Shown here one piece after another: positions 24,582 to 36,529 of a stretch of 64,000 nucleotides of DNA. The stretch is from assembly GCA_050084985.1 (NCBI GenBank), contig JBITNC010000001.1:81406001-81470000 (forward strand), written 5' to 3'. The position numbers were made by a program, and so were the translations under genes. How positions within the stretch are numbered: the stretch's first letter is position 1; the number at the start of each line of letters is the position of its first letter. The stretch comes from Nageia nagi (lineage: Eukaryota; Pinophyta). The notes beneath the pieces were generated by a model. It saw only the letters and a program-made list of their open reading frames with translations, did no database searches and was not told where the DNA came from.

Positions 24582-26029
24582 TGTTCAAATTTGAATTCCC
24601 TTTTTGGTCGTATCTTACTTATATACATAATTTCTCCATTGGATACTATGCGATGGAATGATTCTTCACCTATCGATATTTATTTCCTTTTACATACATT
24701 TAGTTGAGATTTAATATTCATAATATAACCATATCTTCCTTGTATACATAAATATGGTCACCTATATCTTTTTGATAAATTTCATTTATGTTTTCCTAAT
24801 TCTTTGAGTGGAATGTGACCTATCAAATTTCTTGAAGTCTCCAATACTCCGCCTTTTGTACCTATAAATAGGACTTAGTTTTCCTTTGTAAACTAATGGA
24901 TAAGAAATTAACATAATATTATGCAGCCCATTTTATCACTCATAATGGAAAATATTTCATTTTCTCTACAACTCTTTATTTTTATTCTCTTCATTTGGTT
25001 GAGTGATTGGCTATGACTCAACATCTTTGTGTAGATATCGTAAAGCTAGTTTGAGGTATTTCTTATTGTTAATTCTATATTTTAGTTAATGGGTATTCGT
25101 CAAATTTTTATTTTATACTTTCAATAGTGATATATCTTGATTTACATTCTTATTTCCCTATTTTAGATCTTAAACAAGTTTGAACACTTAAGTATTCAAC
25201 TTAGCTCTTTGGTCTCATGATTTTCATTGTTTAAATGACATCCAAACTATATTTTCCTCTTTAAATATATTTTAATATATTTTTAAGGTGCTTTATAGCA
25301 TTGTTGTACCTCCATCTTCAAGATAGAACATGTTTCAGGCTTCTTGGGAATGTTTCTTGCTCATTGAATGTATTTTGGTGCCTTATCATATCGTATTGTG
25401 CTTACAACACCATGTTCATTCTTTTTTTGATGCTATTTATATATTTGTATAGCATTCAATAATTTTCTTGCCTTATCCCATTTATCTCAATCTTATTTTG
25501 ATATCATTGCTCTCGTCATCCAAAATTCAATACCTTATTGCCTTACCATACTTTCTTCGATCTTTTATTAATATCATTTATCTTTCTACCTAGTACTTAG
25601 TGTATTTCTTGTAGTTCCTTGATATATTAATCCTTTTGTTGATATCACTATTTTTATCATGCGATACTCAACATTATTATCCCTATTCCATATTGTGATT
25701 TAATATATTTGTTGATATCATCCTTGCAAAAGTGTTACATTTCCCTATTTTCTTTGCATGTCACATCATGACTACCTTTTTGTTGATGTCATCATCTTAA
25801 AAGTATTGCATTCCACTTTTTACCTTATCTTGCATCACCATAGAGCTTATGCTAATATCATCAGCCTCAAAGTGTGGTAATCTATCTTTTGCACTATTTG
25901 TTATCATGATAACTCCTTTCTTCCATACAACAACTTTGTTTGACTGCAACTACTACCTTATTTGATCATTACTACTTCATATTTGATTATGTTAATACTT
26001 TTATTGATCATGACATCTCAAATTCTTCA
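24582..26029 (+). repeat. 3' LTR of copia 2 with an internal 71-bp tandem array
   Basis: Starts TGTTCAAATTTGAATTCCC after 'aatgaaggaatttaa' and ends 'aaattcttca'. Seven anchors of the form 'gatatcat' fall at 25429, 25500, 25570, 25641, 25714, 25785 and 25854, a period of about 71 bp. At 1448 bp it is 228 bp longer than the 5' LTR, close to three units. A TATA-like 'tataaata' lies at 24863-24870. Confidence 0.88.
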
Positions 26030-27089
26030 AATACTTTAAAAAATAACTCAAAAAAAAATATTTTTCTTCATATCTTAGTAAGTTAAGTACAAAATTTCTT
26101 CCTTTTTATTTTTTTTTTCTCCTCATTCTTTACTCATGATCAATAATCTTCTCATTATCACTACTACTTCTTTACCACATAAAATACAAAAACTCAAAAA
26201 ATAACAAAAATACTTTCTCATGGTGTTTCATATTTCCATAGGCTATTTTAATGTGTCCATAAAACTTACAAACCTTTTAAAAATACCATACATAATATTT
26301 CATATTATGTTACGCTTTGGACTTATTTATTCTCCCCCTTTAATAAAAATATGTTGAACTTCATTACCCATTATACTTATGCTATTATGAATACCCAACT
26401 CTATATTGAGACTCCATACCTCATACTATCAACTTCTCAAAGTTAATACATCTTATGTCAATGCTCATGCTCAATACCTAACCATTAAATTAACCTTACT
26501 TTCATCAAAGCTATCTACCTCAAGAAGTGTCAAATAATTATTAATAAATACATAATGCACTTTTACCACCTCATATTTTATAACATCAACCTATAGAGTA
26601 CTCCCATACACTCTAAGATGGTCACATTTTGTTTATTAAATACTATATCAGGAGATAATTAATCTTACTAGACATGAAACTCACTTGATGATAAATAAAG
26701 TCTTGTTTCATATAACTTGCTTTAAAATATAAGATTTTATCCATCTTAATTATATGTTCAATACTTAAACATTCATTTGATTTTCTCATAGGCATATGCA
26801 ACACAACACTAGTAGTTCCAACAATAATTCCAACATGTTACTCAATAATTTAAATTGCATCAAATATGATAAAAAACCATAATTTATAAACTTACTTAGC
26901 TTCACAACCACAAGGCCATTCGCAAATGACCTAAAATTCTTAGTAGATTCCTCCTCTTATAGGATTAATAACCATCACTTTTATCTCTTCAAATATGTTC
27001 ATTGTTAAGAAAACAAAAATATTTAATGCCATGTTAAAATATCAATTTCATAAATATTAGGAATGTCCTCAACATAGCTTACAAATAAT
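26030..27089 (-). other. Rest of the outer element's interior, no domain recognised
   Basis: AT-rich sequence between copia 2 and the right copy of the 0.55-kb repeat. A second pyrimidine tract 'attctcccccttt' (near 26330) resembles the tract at 18208. Minus-strand reading is protein-like in places but I could not identify a family. Confidence 0.35.
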
Positions 27090-27631
27090 CAAAATTTGGT
27101 TTGTAGGTAGTTTAAAACCACATAAAAAGACTACGAATGGTTCAAAAGTGCCAGTACAAGATCACGTACAATCTAGTTATGTAATTTTAATACGACAAAT
27201 TAAAGGTGGTTAGGATTTATTCAATAAAATATATCTAAACTAAGTATGATTAAGAAAAATAACTTATAAAATGTAAGCAATGAAACCTAAAAAATAACAA
27301 TATAATAATAACGAAAGATAGCATAATAATAACATAATATTGATAAATCTACTAAAATAGCATGTACAATAGGGTGTGTATAGCAACATGTACTTTATCC
27401 CACTCACAATGTGATCTCATTCATGTAGCTTCAAGAAACTATTCTATGATATAATATGTAATGGGTACACAAACCATCAATTTCTAATGATATTAATCTT
27501 CCATAATATTTTGTAACTTGAATGTCTCTCTTTATATTCTTTAATATATTCGTGTGAATATCTATTAATTATCTTATCTTCTTTTTTTTTTTTCTTTTTT
27601 TTTTCTTTTTTAGAATCAGTAATTTTCAACA
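27090..27631 (-). repeat. Right copy of the 0.55-kb direct repeat, probable LTR
   Basis: Counterpart of 17647-18207. On the minus strand it starts TGTTGAAAATTACTGATT at 27631, a standard LTR start. 'aatatcata' follows it on the plus strand (27632-27640) and the same nine bases stand at 17642-17650 on the far side, consistent with a target duplication that includes aatat. Confidence 0.6.
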
Positions 27632-29096
27632 AATATCATATCAAATAGACCTATATTATGCTCTTGATCAACAAGCCTAAACATAATAAGGTATCAATTT
27701 TAAGGTTAAATACTAAAATTATGTTATAATAAATTTTATAATATTATATCATTTTTCAAGATAGAGGATTTATGATAGAGTACAAAGGGGTTATCCATTC
27801 AATACCACTTATAACAAGTCCACAAATTGCTCTAAATGTTCTTTCAAATAGGTCTTAATTCTCCATTAAATAAAACACACCAAGAGATCAAAGATAAATG
27901 ATATACAATAGTAAACTTACTACTATAAGTAGTAAGAAACATACACTATCAATAATACATCTTTTATAACTCTTTAACAAGGTTACATAGATATTAGGAT
28001 TGAGTCCATAATGATCTTATCAACTATTCTAAACTAGTGTTATATTAACAACTCTAATATCAAAGTTCAATTTCTTAACTTAAAACTTGCTCTTTAAAGA
28101 ATAATAATTCCTTAATGATATGCCTTGTATTTATAAGAAAATACTCTTTATCTTTGAAGAGTATTAGCCTAGCATATTAGCCATGCTCTCAACTAATGGT
28201 TGAAGAGTCTTGATCCAAAGGGTACAGACTTTGATCATAAAGGTGAATAAATACTTTAGGTATCTAAATAATGTTCTTCCTGATGTTATAAGTATTAATA
28301 TGACTATTAATACTTCAATCATTTAGGTCAAATATTATCCTAAAATTATATTTATTTTTTAAACTAATTTGTTATATTAAAAGGATAGGGAAACATAATT
28401 AACATTCTATTTAATATTTAGAAGTATTAATAGAGTCTTATTAATACACTAAATATTAATTAGAAACTATTACTCAATGTTGCATTATTTTTCCAACATT
28501 CCTCCTTAATGCAATATTGGGTTAAGTAAATAAACAAGTTTCTCATCCTTAATGTACACTCAAATATTAGAAATAAATAAGGAACCTAATAAAGGAACTT
28601 TACAATATAACCATAGTTTTATACAAATTCCATTAACCAATGAATGTTTGTAATGAACATATTAAATATCCATCTACAAATATTTGTATGATCTTCACTT
28701 TGTTTATAGGGACTAGTTAACTTCATAAGAAGTTGGTACTCCAATAAATAATAGGTATACTTTTAATCATAATGTTTCTTGCATAAATAAGGTCCTTCAA
28801 CCAAACTATTGACATGGATAGCCTTCATGAGCTTGTATACTTCAAAAGTAATATGCAATGTCACAAATATCTTATATAAAGAAGATCAATTATATTTAAA
28901 TCATAATACAAATATTCAATATAATAAGATATATGAACTAAAATATATCATCTAAAAATATTGATCAAGTTATGTACTATAATTCATCATAGAGATGCCA
29001 AGCTAAAGTTACAGACACCTATTCTACAAACATGTAAATGTGAGATCATAATACCTTATATAACATTAGTTAATAATTGAATATCCAATCTAACAA
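27632..29096. other. Non-coding; possible minus-strand LTR edge at 28499
   Basis: No gene seen. On the minus strand 'aaggaggaa' is followed at about 28499 by TGTTGGAAAAATAATGC, which looks like a polypurine tract and LTR start, but I found no partner LTR in the window. Confidence 0.35.
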
Positions 29097-29418
29097 GTGG
29101 TTAAGTACAATAAGTTGAGTCCCACTTTGGAGGAAGTAATGGGACTTATTTTTTTAGCATAGGTTCAAGATCCCATTCCCCTAGGATCTCAATTTTGTTT
29201 GGGATCCTTGAGCCTAATCAAGATCCTAGTTCAAGATCTCGAGGGCGATCAAGATCCCTCCCCTTGGGATCTTGGTCACAAAGAGTATAAATGCATGAAA
29301 TCACCCTCAATATCTCATCCCTCAAGATCTCAATACTCTTAGGATACCAATCCTTAAATTTAAAATTTTTACTCACCCTTTTGGCTTAAAATTAGGTTTA
29401 ATGACCCAACCTATTATA
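29097..29418. mobile_element. Possible short relative of the TIR element
   Basis: The left end 'gtacaataagttgagtccca' resembles the left end of the 20314 element, and the right end contains 'gacccaacct', similar to its inverted counterpart. The interior is rich in 'aagatcc', 'gggatct' and 'aagatct' words, like the interior of the longer copy. The boundaries and relation are by eye. Confidence 0.45.
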
Positions 29419-30508
29419 ACTAAAATGATAATTATTAGGGTTATTTATAGAATAATTAAATTCTCTAATTAAATATGAAAAGTAAGAAATTGATGACATG
29501 AAATATGATAATGACCTAATTGACCTTTCCTTATTAAAATTGAATTTATAGAAGATACAAACATGTACTTTACCTATGATGATGAATGTAGGTGAAATTT
29601 GATTGAAAGAGGATGAGTAATGAACTTCCTCAAAATATAGAGCCATCAATATGATCTCAACCCAATGATTGTTCCCAATTACTATTATAGAATACCTCAC
29701 CCTTTCACTTGATATTGTTATACCACCTTTTATGTCCCAAATCTCAATCACGAAAGAATGAAATATAATAGGAATGTAGAGCTCATAGTATAACAAAATA
29801 TAGAGATGATACATGGTGTTAAGAAACACTAATCAAGATTGAAACAAGTATATTTCCACCTACCAAGGATTCAATATTTTATCATAGCATATCATATCTT
29901 TGATCATGCACAACCCCTCCACCTTTATAGGTAATAGTTCTAGTGCTAAGGCTCATCCTTAGGCTTATTGTGATGTCGATATGACTTATTACCATAAAAC
30001 ATAAAGGTAGATGAGATTGCACATATAAAAGAGCATTTATTTAATAAATTAAATAAATTATTTAAAATATATAAAAGGGTACTTTAATTAAATCAAAATT
30101 CTTTTTTAGGTGTTAACAAATGCACCACTTTGAATATGTTTTGATGCTTATGAGATAAAAGAAAATTAAAGCATGAATTCAAAGTATAACAAAAAAAGTA
30201 ATAAGATACTACCTAAAAATTTGTGACATGGAGATAGCTTTATATGCCCCATGTTGTGTGTATGTTATGTCCCCTCTTTGACTTGGTTGCAACATGATGG
30301 ACCTCTCATCATAGGACCAATCCAAGGCAAAGAAAAAGGTACCTAAAAAGATCTTATATAAGAAATGTTTTGTATAATATATATAAAATAAAAATATTGA
30401 ATCACATGATATGGAAAGTATGATAAGATAAGAAAATATGTACTTGGTGACTTACCCACCAAGATGAATGAAAAAGATGATAAATAATTTAGATTGATCA
30501 GCTTGGTT
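29419..30508. other. No supported gene
   Basis: AT-rich DNA. A 143-codon open frame on the minus strand (29398-29829) has no domain, a composition typical of AT-rich noise, and overlaps the preceding element; I do not call it a gene. Confidence 0.5.
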
Positions 30509-30800
30509 TCCCAAGCAACCATGTTGCCATGGATTTTGATATGAATAGCCCTTCCTTACAAAGGTACCAAATGATAAGATTGACCCTTCTTTAAAAAGGA
30601 ATCAAATGATAAGAATTATCATCTTCATTTTAGAAGCCATCATGTTTCCATGGATTTTCTTATAAGAATGCCCCTTCCTTAAAAAGGATACCAATGATAT
30701 GAGTGATCAACTTGGATTCCCAATCCACCATGTTACCATGGATTTGCTAATAAGAGTACCCCTTACTTACAAAGGAGTCCAATGATAAGAAATAATATGG
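30509..30800. repeat. Three degenerate 88-bp units with a 33-bp partial duplication
   Basis: 'ccatggat' within 'ccatgtt.ccatggattt' occurs at 30527, 30648 and 30736, each followed by 'ccttccttacaaaggtacca.atgataag'. The spacing is 121 then 88 bp; the extra 33 bp is a repeated 'cccttctttaaaaaggaatc' with 'aaatgataag'. Confidence 0.75.
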
Positions 30801-32033
30801 TATGAAAACATTTTGGTCAAATGATAAAAATTTGGTATGATAAGCATCAATTTTAACAATGACAAATAAGATTTTGATAAGCATGCATTTGAACAAAGAA
30901 ATATTTTGACAAATAATTGTTAAGCAAAACATGATAAGCATGAAAAGCAATATATATTACAAGTTATGCAATTTTTATTGCAACATTTATTGATAAGAAA
31001 CAATATTCATTGATAAATAATTGATAAGATATGCAATCAAGTAATGGATAAGCAATTTTAGTGATATGGTATTTATCTAAAATAATTAATCAATACATAC
31101 TTATAAACATAATAATGATAAGCATTTATGACATAACAAATAGGAAAAATAACCTTTCTAAAATGCATTTGTAATTTTTGAAACATGATAAGGTATACAA
31201 AATAAGATTCTAGTTTGTTTTTGATCAATTGTGATAAATAAATGAAAAGCAAAAGATGTTTTTCCATATTTAAGTGTATAAACAAAATATTAAAAAAGAA
31301 AACACATTTTAAATTATCAGTATAACCTAGCAGTAGCACTAGGAAGGTGGTATCATTGTTGGGTTAAGGAATCAATTTTCATTAAAGGAAAAGTTTGATA
31401 GGTCTATGCCATATCTATGAAGTGAAAAAGAGTAATAATTTCAAGAACATTGTAGGTAACACAAAATTTGATGATAATTTCATTTCAATTTTGAACAATT
31501 TTCCCCAAGGGGGATTTTTGATGAATTACATGAGAAGAACAAAATTTAGGCATAAAATTTGAAAAAAAATGGGGATATGAACCCAATGGTAGCACTAGAA
31601 TGGAGTGTTGTCACACAACTAAATGCATAGAAGGGTGTCGAGTAGAAGAGAAAAGATGGGAAAGTGAATGGTTGATGAAAAAAAAAAGTTTTGTTTAGGT
31701 TTATTGATGAGGATTATTAATCAATTTTGAAAAAGGGATTTCTAATTTGGTTATAAATAGGTAGAATTAGATTTTATTTGTACATTCTCAATTTGGCAAA
31801 TGAAGCTTTGGTCTACAAGGTTTTATGTATCCTACTTAGCTTATGGACGGATTATGGTGCACTATAGGCTTTGTTATTGCATTGATTGGTGATATGTATA
31901 ATCAAATAACTTTTTAATAGGACCATGACTTGTTAGTTATTTATTCTTCTCTTGAGGGAAATTATATACCAAAACTTTTCTTATATTTTTGGTTTATGAA
32001 ATATTTAAAAGATTTTTGACAATTCATTTTTTC
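30801..32033. other. AT-rich stretch dense in GATAAG words, no gene
   Basis: 'gataag' occurs repeatedly (for example near 30839, 30877, 30932, 30992, 31022, 31046, 31116 and 31187), often as 'gataagcat'. No coding signature was found to 32033. Confidence 0.5.
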
Positions 32034-32422
32034 TATTAGGATCCTATATCCTAACATTTACTTAGATTATAATAGTTCATTAATTAGAATATTAATTTAT
32101 ATTAAATATAACAAGATCGACATATTTGTGAGGTGAATTTCCATTTTAATTAAGCAACCAATTAGGGTTAGGGTAGGTAGACTATAAATATGTGTAGGAA
32201 TAGAATAGTTAGCATCTTGGAAAATATATTGTTTGAGTTGTAAGGAGGTATCCCCCTCAAAGTGGCCTGTGATTCATTTTGGTTATTTAGTAAAGTGATT
32301 CTATTATTATCTTTCTCTATTTGCATTTATGTTTCTTATGTTGTAAGATTGAGATACATTTTGTTACTATTTTCAATGTTATTTAGTGAGAATCTCATTT
32401 AGGAACTTGCAAGTTCCTAACA
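32034..32422 (+). repeat. 5' LTR of the chromovirus
   Basis: Matches the 3' LTR over its length ('cctaacatttacttagatta', 'gttgtaaggaggtatccccc', 'tttaggaacttg'). Its first bases read TATTAG, against TGTTAG in the 3' copy. A decayed initiator-Met primer site 'tagtatcaaatt' follows at 32425. Promoter-like words: 'ttagggttaggg' just upstream of 'tataaata' (32183-32190). Confidence 0.88.
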
Positions 32423-32779
32423 TCTAGTATCAAATTTTCATAAGTTGTGGATGCAATTCAAATTTGATGAGAATAAATATACTCTCAAAGGAATTAAGAT
32501 GGGGAAATAACAAATTATTAGTTCACATTGCATGGAGAAACTATTGATGATAAGAAGTAAGGGAATGGTGGGACAACTATTCTCTATTTAGCTAGTCCTA
32601 CAAGACTCACTCAAAGTACAAGAATTATAATAGGTACTCATCCATGATACTAGATTCTTTGAATAACCCTACAGGTTTCCACCTCATCACCCTCATGACC
32701 ATGCAATCCAATTAATTCCTGGGAGTCAACCACATAACATTTAACTTTACCACTACCCCTATCTCTAGAAGGATGAAAT

Positions 32780-35346
32780 ATAAAAGCTAGTTGAAAATAT
32801 GTTAGAAGTTGGTATCATTCACCCAAGTGTGAGTCATTACTCTTCTCTGGTTCTATTGGTTCATAAAAAATATTGATCATGGTGTATGTACATTGACTTT
32901 CAAACTCTAAACAAAATCACCATCAAGGATACTTTTCCCATTCCAATCATTGATGAACTATTAGATGAAATCCATGGTGCCAAATATTTCTCCAAGTTAC
33001 ATCTTTGATCTGGGTATCATCAAATTTGGCTTCACAAGGAAAACATCTTCAAAACTTCTTTCCACATGCATGAAGGTCATTATGAGTTCCTAGTAATGCC
33101 CTTCAACGTTACTAATACTCCTTCCACCTTCCAAAGTTTGATGAACTAGGTATTCTATCCCTATCTTTGAAAATTTATTTTAGTTTTCTTTGGTGATATT
33201 TTGATCTATAGTAAAACTTGGGAGGGTCACTTGTCCCAATTAGATAAGACTTTCCAACTCATCCATGAGAATCAATTGTATGCCAAGCACTCAAAATATT
33301 TCTTTAGCTGGCAAGAGCTCAAGTACCTTGGAAACATTATTTTAGAAGAAGGTGTCAAGGTTGACCCACTAAATATTGAGGATATGCAAACATGGTCTCT
33401 CCCTAAATCCTTTAAAATTTTACAAGGCTTCCTTAGATTGACAAGGTACTACCATAAGTTTGTGAAACATTATCAAAAGATTGTAGCCCCACTCATAGCA
33501 TTGCTCAAGAAGAATTCTTTTGATTGATTAGCAACTAAAATCCTTTTAGCAATTGAAGTCTACCATGTGCTCTACTCTAGTATTGGCCATGCAAGATTTC
33601 TCTAATACATTCATCATTGAGAGTGACGCCTCTAAGGTTAGAATTAGATTCATGTTGATCTAATAAGGTGTCCCTTGGTTTTCATAATCAAGGCCCTCTC
33701 CACCATATTTTGAAATGCTTATTGGATTAACACATCTCCACCCTATAATAATAAAAGTGGATCCTTAAACTCTTGGGGTATGACTATGAGATTATTTATA
33801 GAAAGGGTAGTGAGAATATAGTTTTTGATGTTCTTTCACAAAAATTTGAGGACCCAATGGTAATTTAAGCCCTTTCATTCCTAGTTCCTAACTCACTCAA
33901 CCAAGTTAAAAAAGAATGGCTCCATGATAGTTTCACCCACTCAGTGATTCAATAATTATAGATAGATCCAATGAGTAAACCCCCATTCTCTTGGCATGAG
34001 GGAATTTTACGATTCAAAGGTCATATTGCATTACTAGAGAACTCTTCATATCACAAGATGATACTTAAAGAGTTGCATGCTATACCAATAGCTAGCCATT
34101 TTGGATTTTTAAAAACCTATAAACAAGTAATCCACTCTTTTTATTGATCGAATATGAAATAGGACATCAAAAAGTTTATATCTAAATGTGATGTTTATTA
34201 ATGAAAAAAATTAGAGATAGTGGGAACCCCCAGACTACTTTAGCCTTTAGCCATAAAAGAGCAAACTTGGAAAAACATTTTAATGGATTTTATTGAAGGT
34301 ATTCCAAAATCATATGGTAAAGTTGTTATCATGGTAGTAGTGGATTGACTCTACAAGTATGCATACTTCTTTCTATTGGCACATCCATACAAGGCCATCA
34401 ATGTTGCCAAACTCTTTCTTGATAACATTTTCAAACTCCATGGCATACCTTCTACCATTATTAGTTATCATGATATAGCATTGATCAAAAAATTTTGGCA
34501 ATAATTTTTAAAATTCTAGGGCACTATAATCAATATGATATTTTCTTATCACCCCTAGATAGATGATCAGATAGAGATTGTTAATAAATGCTTGGAAACA
34601 CATCTTCATTTTTTTTTCTTTATCCCAATAAATTCATTGGGTAAAATGGCTTCCTTCAGTAGAATGATGATACAATACTTCATATCATACTTCTCTCACA
34701 ATGACCCCCTATGAAGCTCTATATGGCCAACCCCAATCCATGATCATCTCTTACATTCCAAGTAGCACCAATATCTAAGCAATCAACACCACCTTAACCA
34801 ATCACATATACATCATTTGCATCCTTCATAAAAATCTTCAAGTGGCTTAACATCAAATGAAATAATAAACTAGTCAAGAACTAGTTTAAAGGTAATTCCA
34901 AGAAGGACACATGGTTTTCTTATAGCTCCAACCATAATGGTAGACATCTCTCAAATTAAAAGGTTCTCAAAAATTGGCTCCACAATTTTATGGACCTTAT
35001 AAAATACACCAACATATTGGCCCTATAGCATACAAATTGGCACTTCTAGCATCATTCAAAATTCATTTTATTTTTCATTTCTCCTACCTTAAGCAAGTAT
35101 TCGACTCTTAGGCCATATTTTAGATGGAATTACCTAAATTCACTGAGGAGGGTTCCATCATGGTTGAACGTGAGGCCATTCTAGACCAATGCACATACCA
35201 GCTTTGCAATTGGACTATTACTAAAGTTTTTATCTAATTACACATATTACCTCCTAAATATGCAACTTGGGAGACATACATCATCTTCATCAACAATTTT
35301 CTAATTTTCAGCTTTGAGGACAAAGCTCTCTTTAAGAGGGGTGGGA
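32780..35346 (+). pseudogene. chromovirus pol remnant: RT, RNase H, integrase, chromodomain
   Basis: RT blocks are clear: '[21 protein letters not shown]' near 32893, '[18 protein letters not shown]' near 33010 and an active site at about 33186 reading FFGDILIY, the first catalytic Asp changed to Gly. An open stretch to 33527 covers the RT connection ('FLRLTRYYHKFVKHY'). RNase H is poor. Integrase text is strong from about 34270 ('ILMDFIEGIPKSYGKVVIMVVVD', 'LFLDNIFKLHGIPSTII', 'IVNKCLETHL'). The end (35150-35340) has a chromodomain-like segment with 'YATWE' and then 'FEDKALFKRGV', typical of plant chromoviruses whose integrase targets heterochromatin. Confidence 0.87.
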
Positions 35347-35735
35347 TGTTAGTATCCCATATCCTAACATTTACTTAGATTATAATACTTCATTAATTAG
35401 AATATCATCTTATATTAAATGTAAGGGTATCAACATATTTGAAAGAAAAATCACCATTTTGTATTGAGTGATCAATTAGGGTTAGGGTAGATGGACTATA
35501 AATATGTGTGCGAATAGAATATTTATCATCTTGGAAAATATATTATTTGAGTTGTAAGGAGGTATCCCCCTTGAAGTGACCTACGATTCATTTTGGTTAT
35601 TCAGTAAAGTAAATATGTCATTATCTTTCTCTATTTAGATTCATGTTGATTATGTTGTGATATTGACATATATTTTGTTACTATTTCACTATTATTTAGT
35701 GACAATCCCATTTAGGAACTTGTAGGTTTCTAACA
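35347..35735 (+). repeat. 3' LTR of the chromovirus
   Basis: Starts TGTTAGTATCCCATATCC and ends 'ttctaaca'. The TATA word 'tataaata' at 35497-35504 is preceded by 'ttagggttaggg', as in the 5' LTR. Confidence 0.9.
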
Positions 35736-36010
35736 ATAGGTTCCCCAAAAAAGTAGTTGAAGGGAAAATTTGATACAAGGAATGGATAGGAAAGAAACCT
35801 AATATCTCACATTTAAAGGTCTTTGGATGTGAAGTTTTTTCCTTCATAGTTTGTGATAAAAGGAAGAAGTTGCATAATAAGTGAGAAAAATGCATCTTTA
35901 TCCTTCAATAAAAGCAATTTTTGTTTCAATGGATTTCAAGTTCAATGAGGTTCCTATTGGCCCTTCTTCAAGTGTTATCTTTAAATACTCTTTAGAAATT
36001 CCTAAGTGGT
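35736..36010 (+). pseudogene. copia integrase C-terminal fragment
   Basis: Immediately after the chromovirus LTR the plus strand reads 'NRFPKKVVEGKI', a stop where Trp or similar is expected, 'YKEWIGKKPNISHLKVFGCE' and 'EKCIFI', then 'IFVSMDFKFNE' after a frameshift. This is the conserved end of a copia integrase. The upstream half was not found on the left side of the chromovirus, so the fragment looks truncated rather than simply split. Confidence 0.75.
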
Positions 36011-36529
36011 TAGATATATCTTCAAATCAGTCACCTTAATGTAACAAACCACCCAAACACTCTTATTGATACCCTCATGACCTCAGGAAATTGAAATGAA
36101 GTTTGAAATAATTTATGATATGAAATGAAATATAAATAGATATATGCATCATTTTTTTCATTTTGATTTTGGCTTCAAGGTTATTATGACACAGGTAACA
36201 AATTGACTCAACATGGGAGTTAGTTTGGAGATCACAAGGAACCAAATATGAGTTAGTTATGGGAATGGATTGGTAAGAGTGAGGAAATGATTGGCATTTA
36301 ATTATTGATAGCCATAAGGAATTTCATAGATCATATAGATGTATATCTTAATTATTGTATATAATATTCGATTTTGATGTTGTGTGTATGTATGCACTTA
36401 CAAATTACCTTGTAGAATGAGTGGTCAATATAGGTATATGTGAGTTTTAAAAATAAATATCATATGAATTTTGAAATTTGATTTGAAAATTATTTGATTA
36501 TTTTCAAATGAATCAAGGAATATTCCTGT
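36011..36529. other. No gene seen
   Basis: AT-rich DNA between the copia fragment and the Tat-like LTR; nothing recognisable. Confidence 0.5.

Larger units (their letters stand above)
18675..26029 (+). mobile_element. Ty1/copia retrotransposon 2, degenerate, nested
   Basis: LTRs at 18675-19894 and 24582-26029 bracket a primer site and gag-pol remnants. It sits between the two copies of the 0.55-kb repeat, so it inserted into that older element. Its own gag is interrupted by the TIR element at 20314-21413. No convincing target duplication is left. Confidence 0.88.
32034..35735 (+). mobile_element. Ty3/gypsy chromovirus lacking gag
   Basis: Two LTRs of 389 bp each (32034-32422 and 35347-35735) flank a 2.9-kb interior that goes almost directly from the primer site to reverse transcriptase. 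gag, the zinc knuckle and protease are missing, so this is an internally deleted copy. A polypurine tract 'aagaggggtggga' (35334-35346) precedes the 3' LTR. No matching target duplication was seen. Confidence 0.9.

Noticed and set aside
29398-29829. 143-codon minus-strand frame
   Set aside because: The longest frame in that area, but rich in Ile, Tyr, Phe and Ser as AT-rich noise gives, with no recognisable domain; it also overlaps the end of the TIR-like element.
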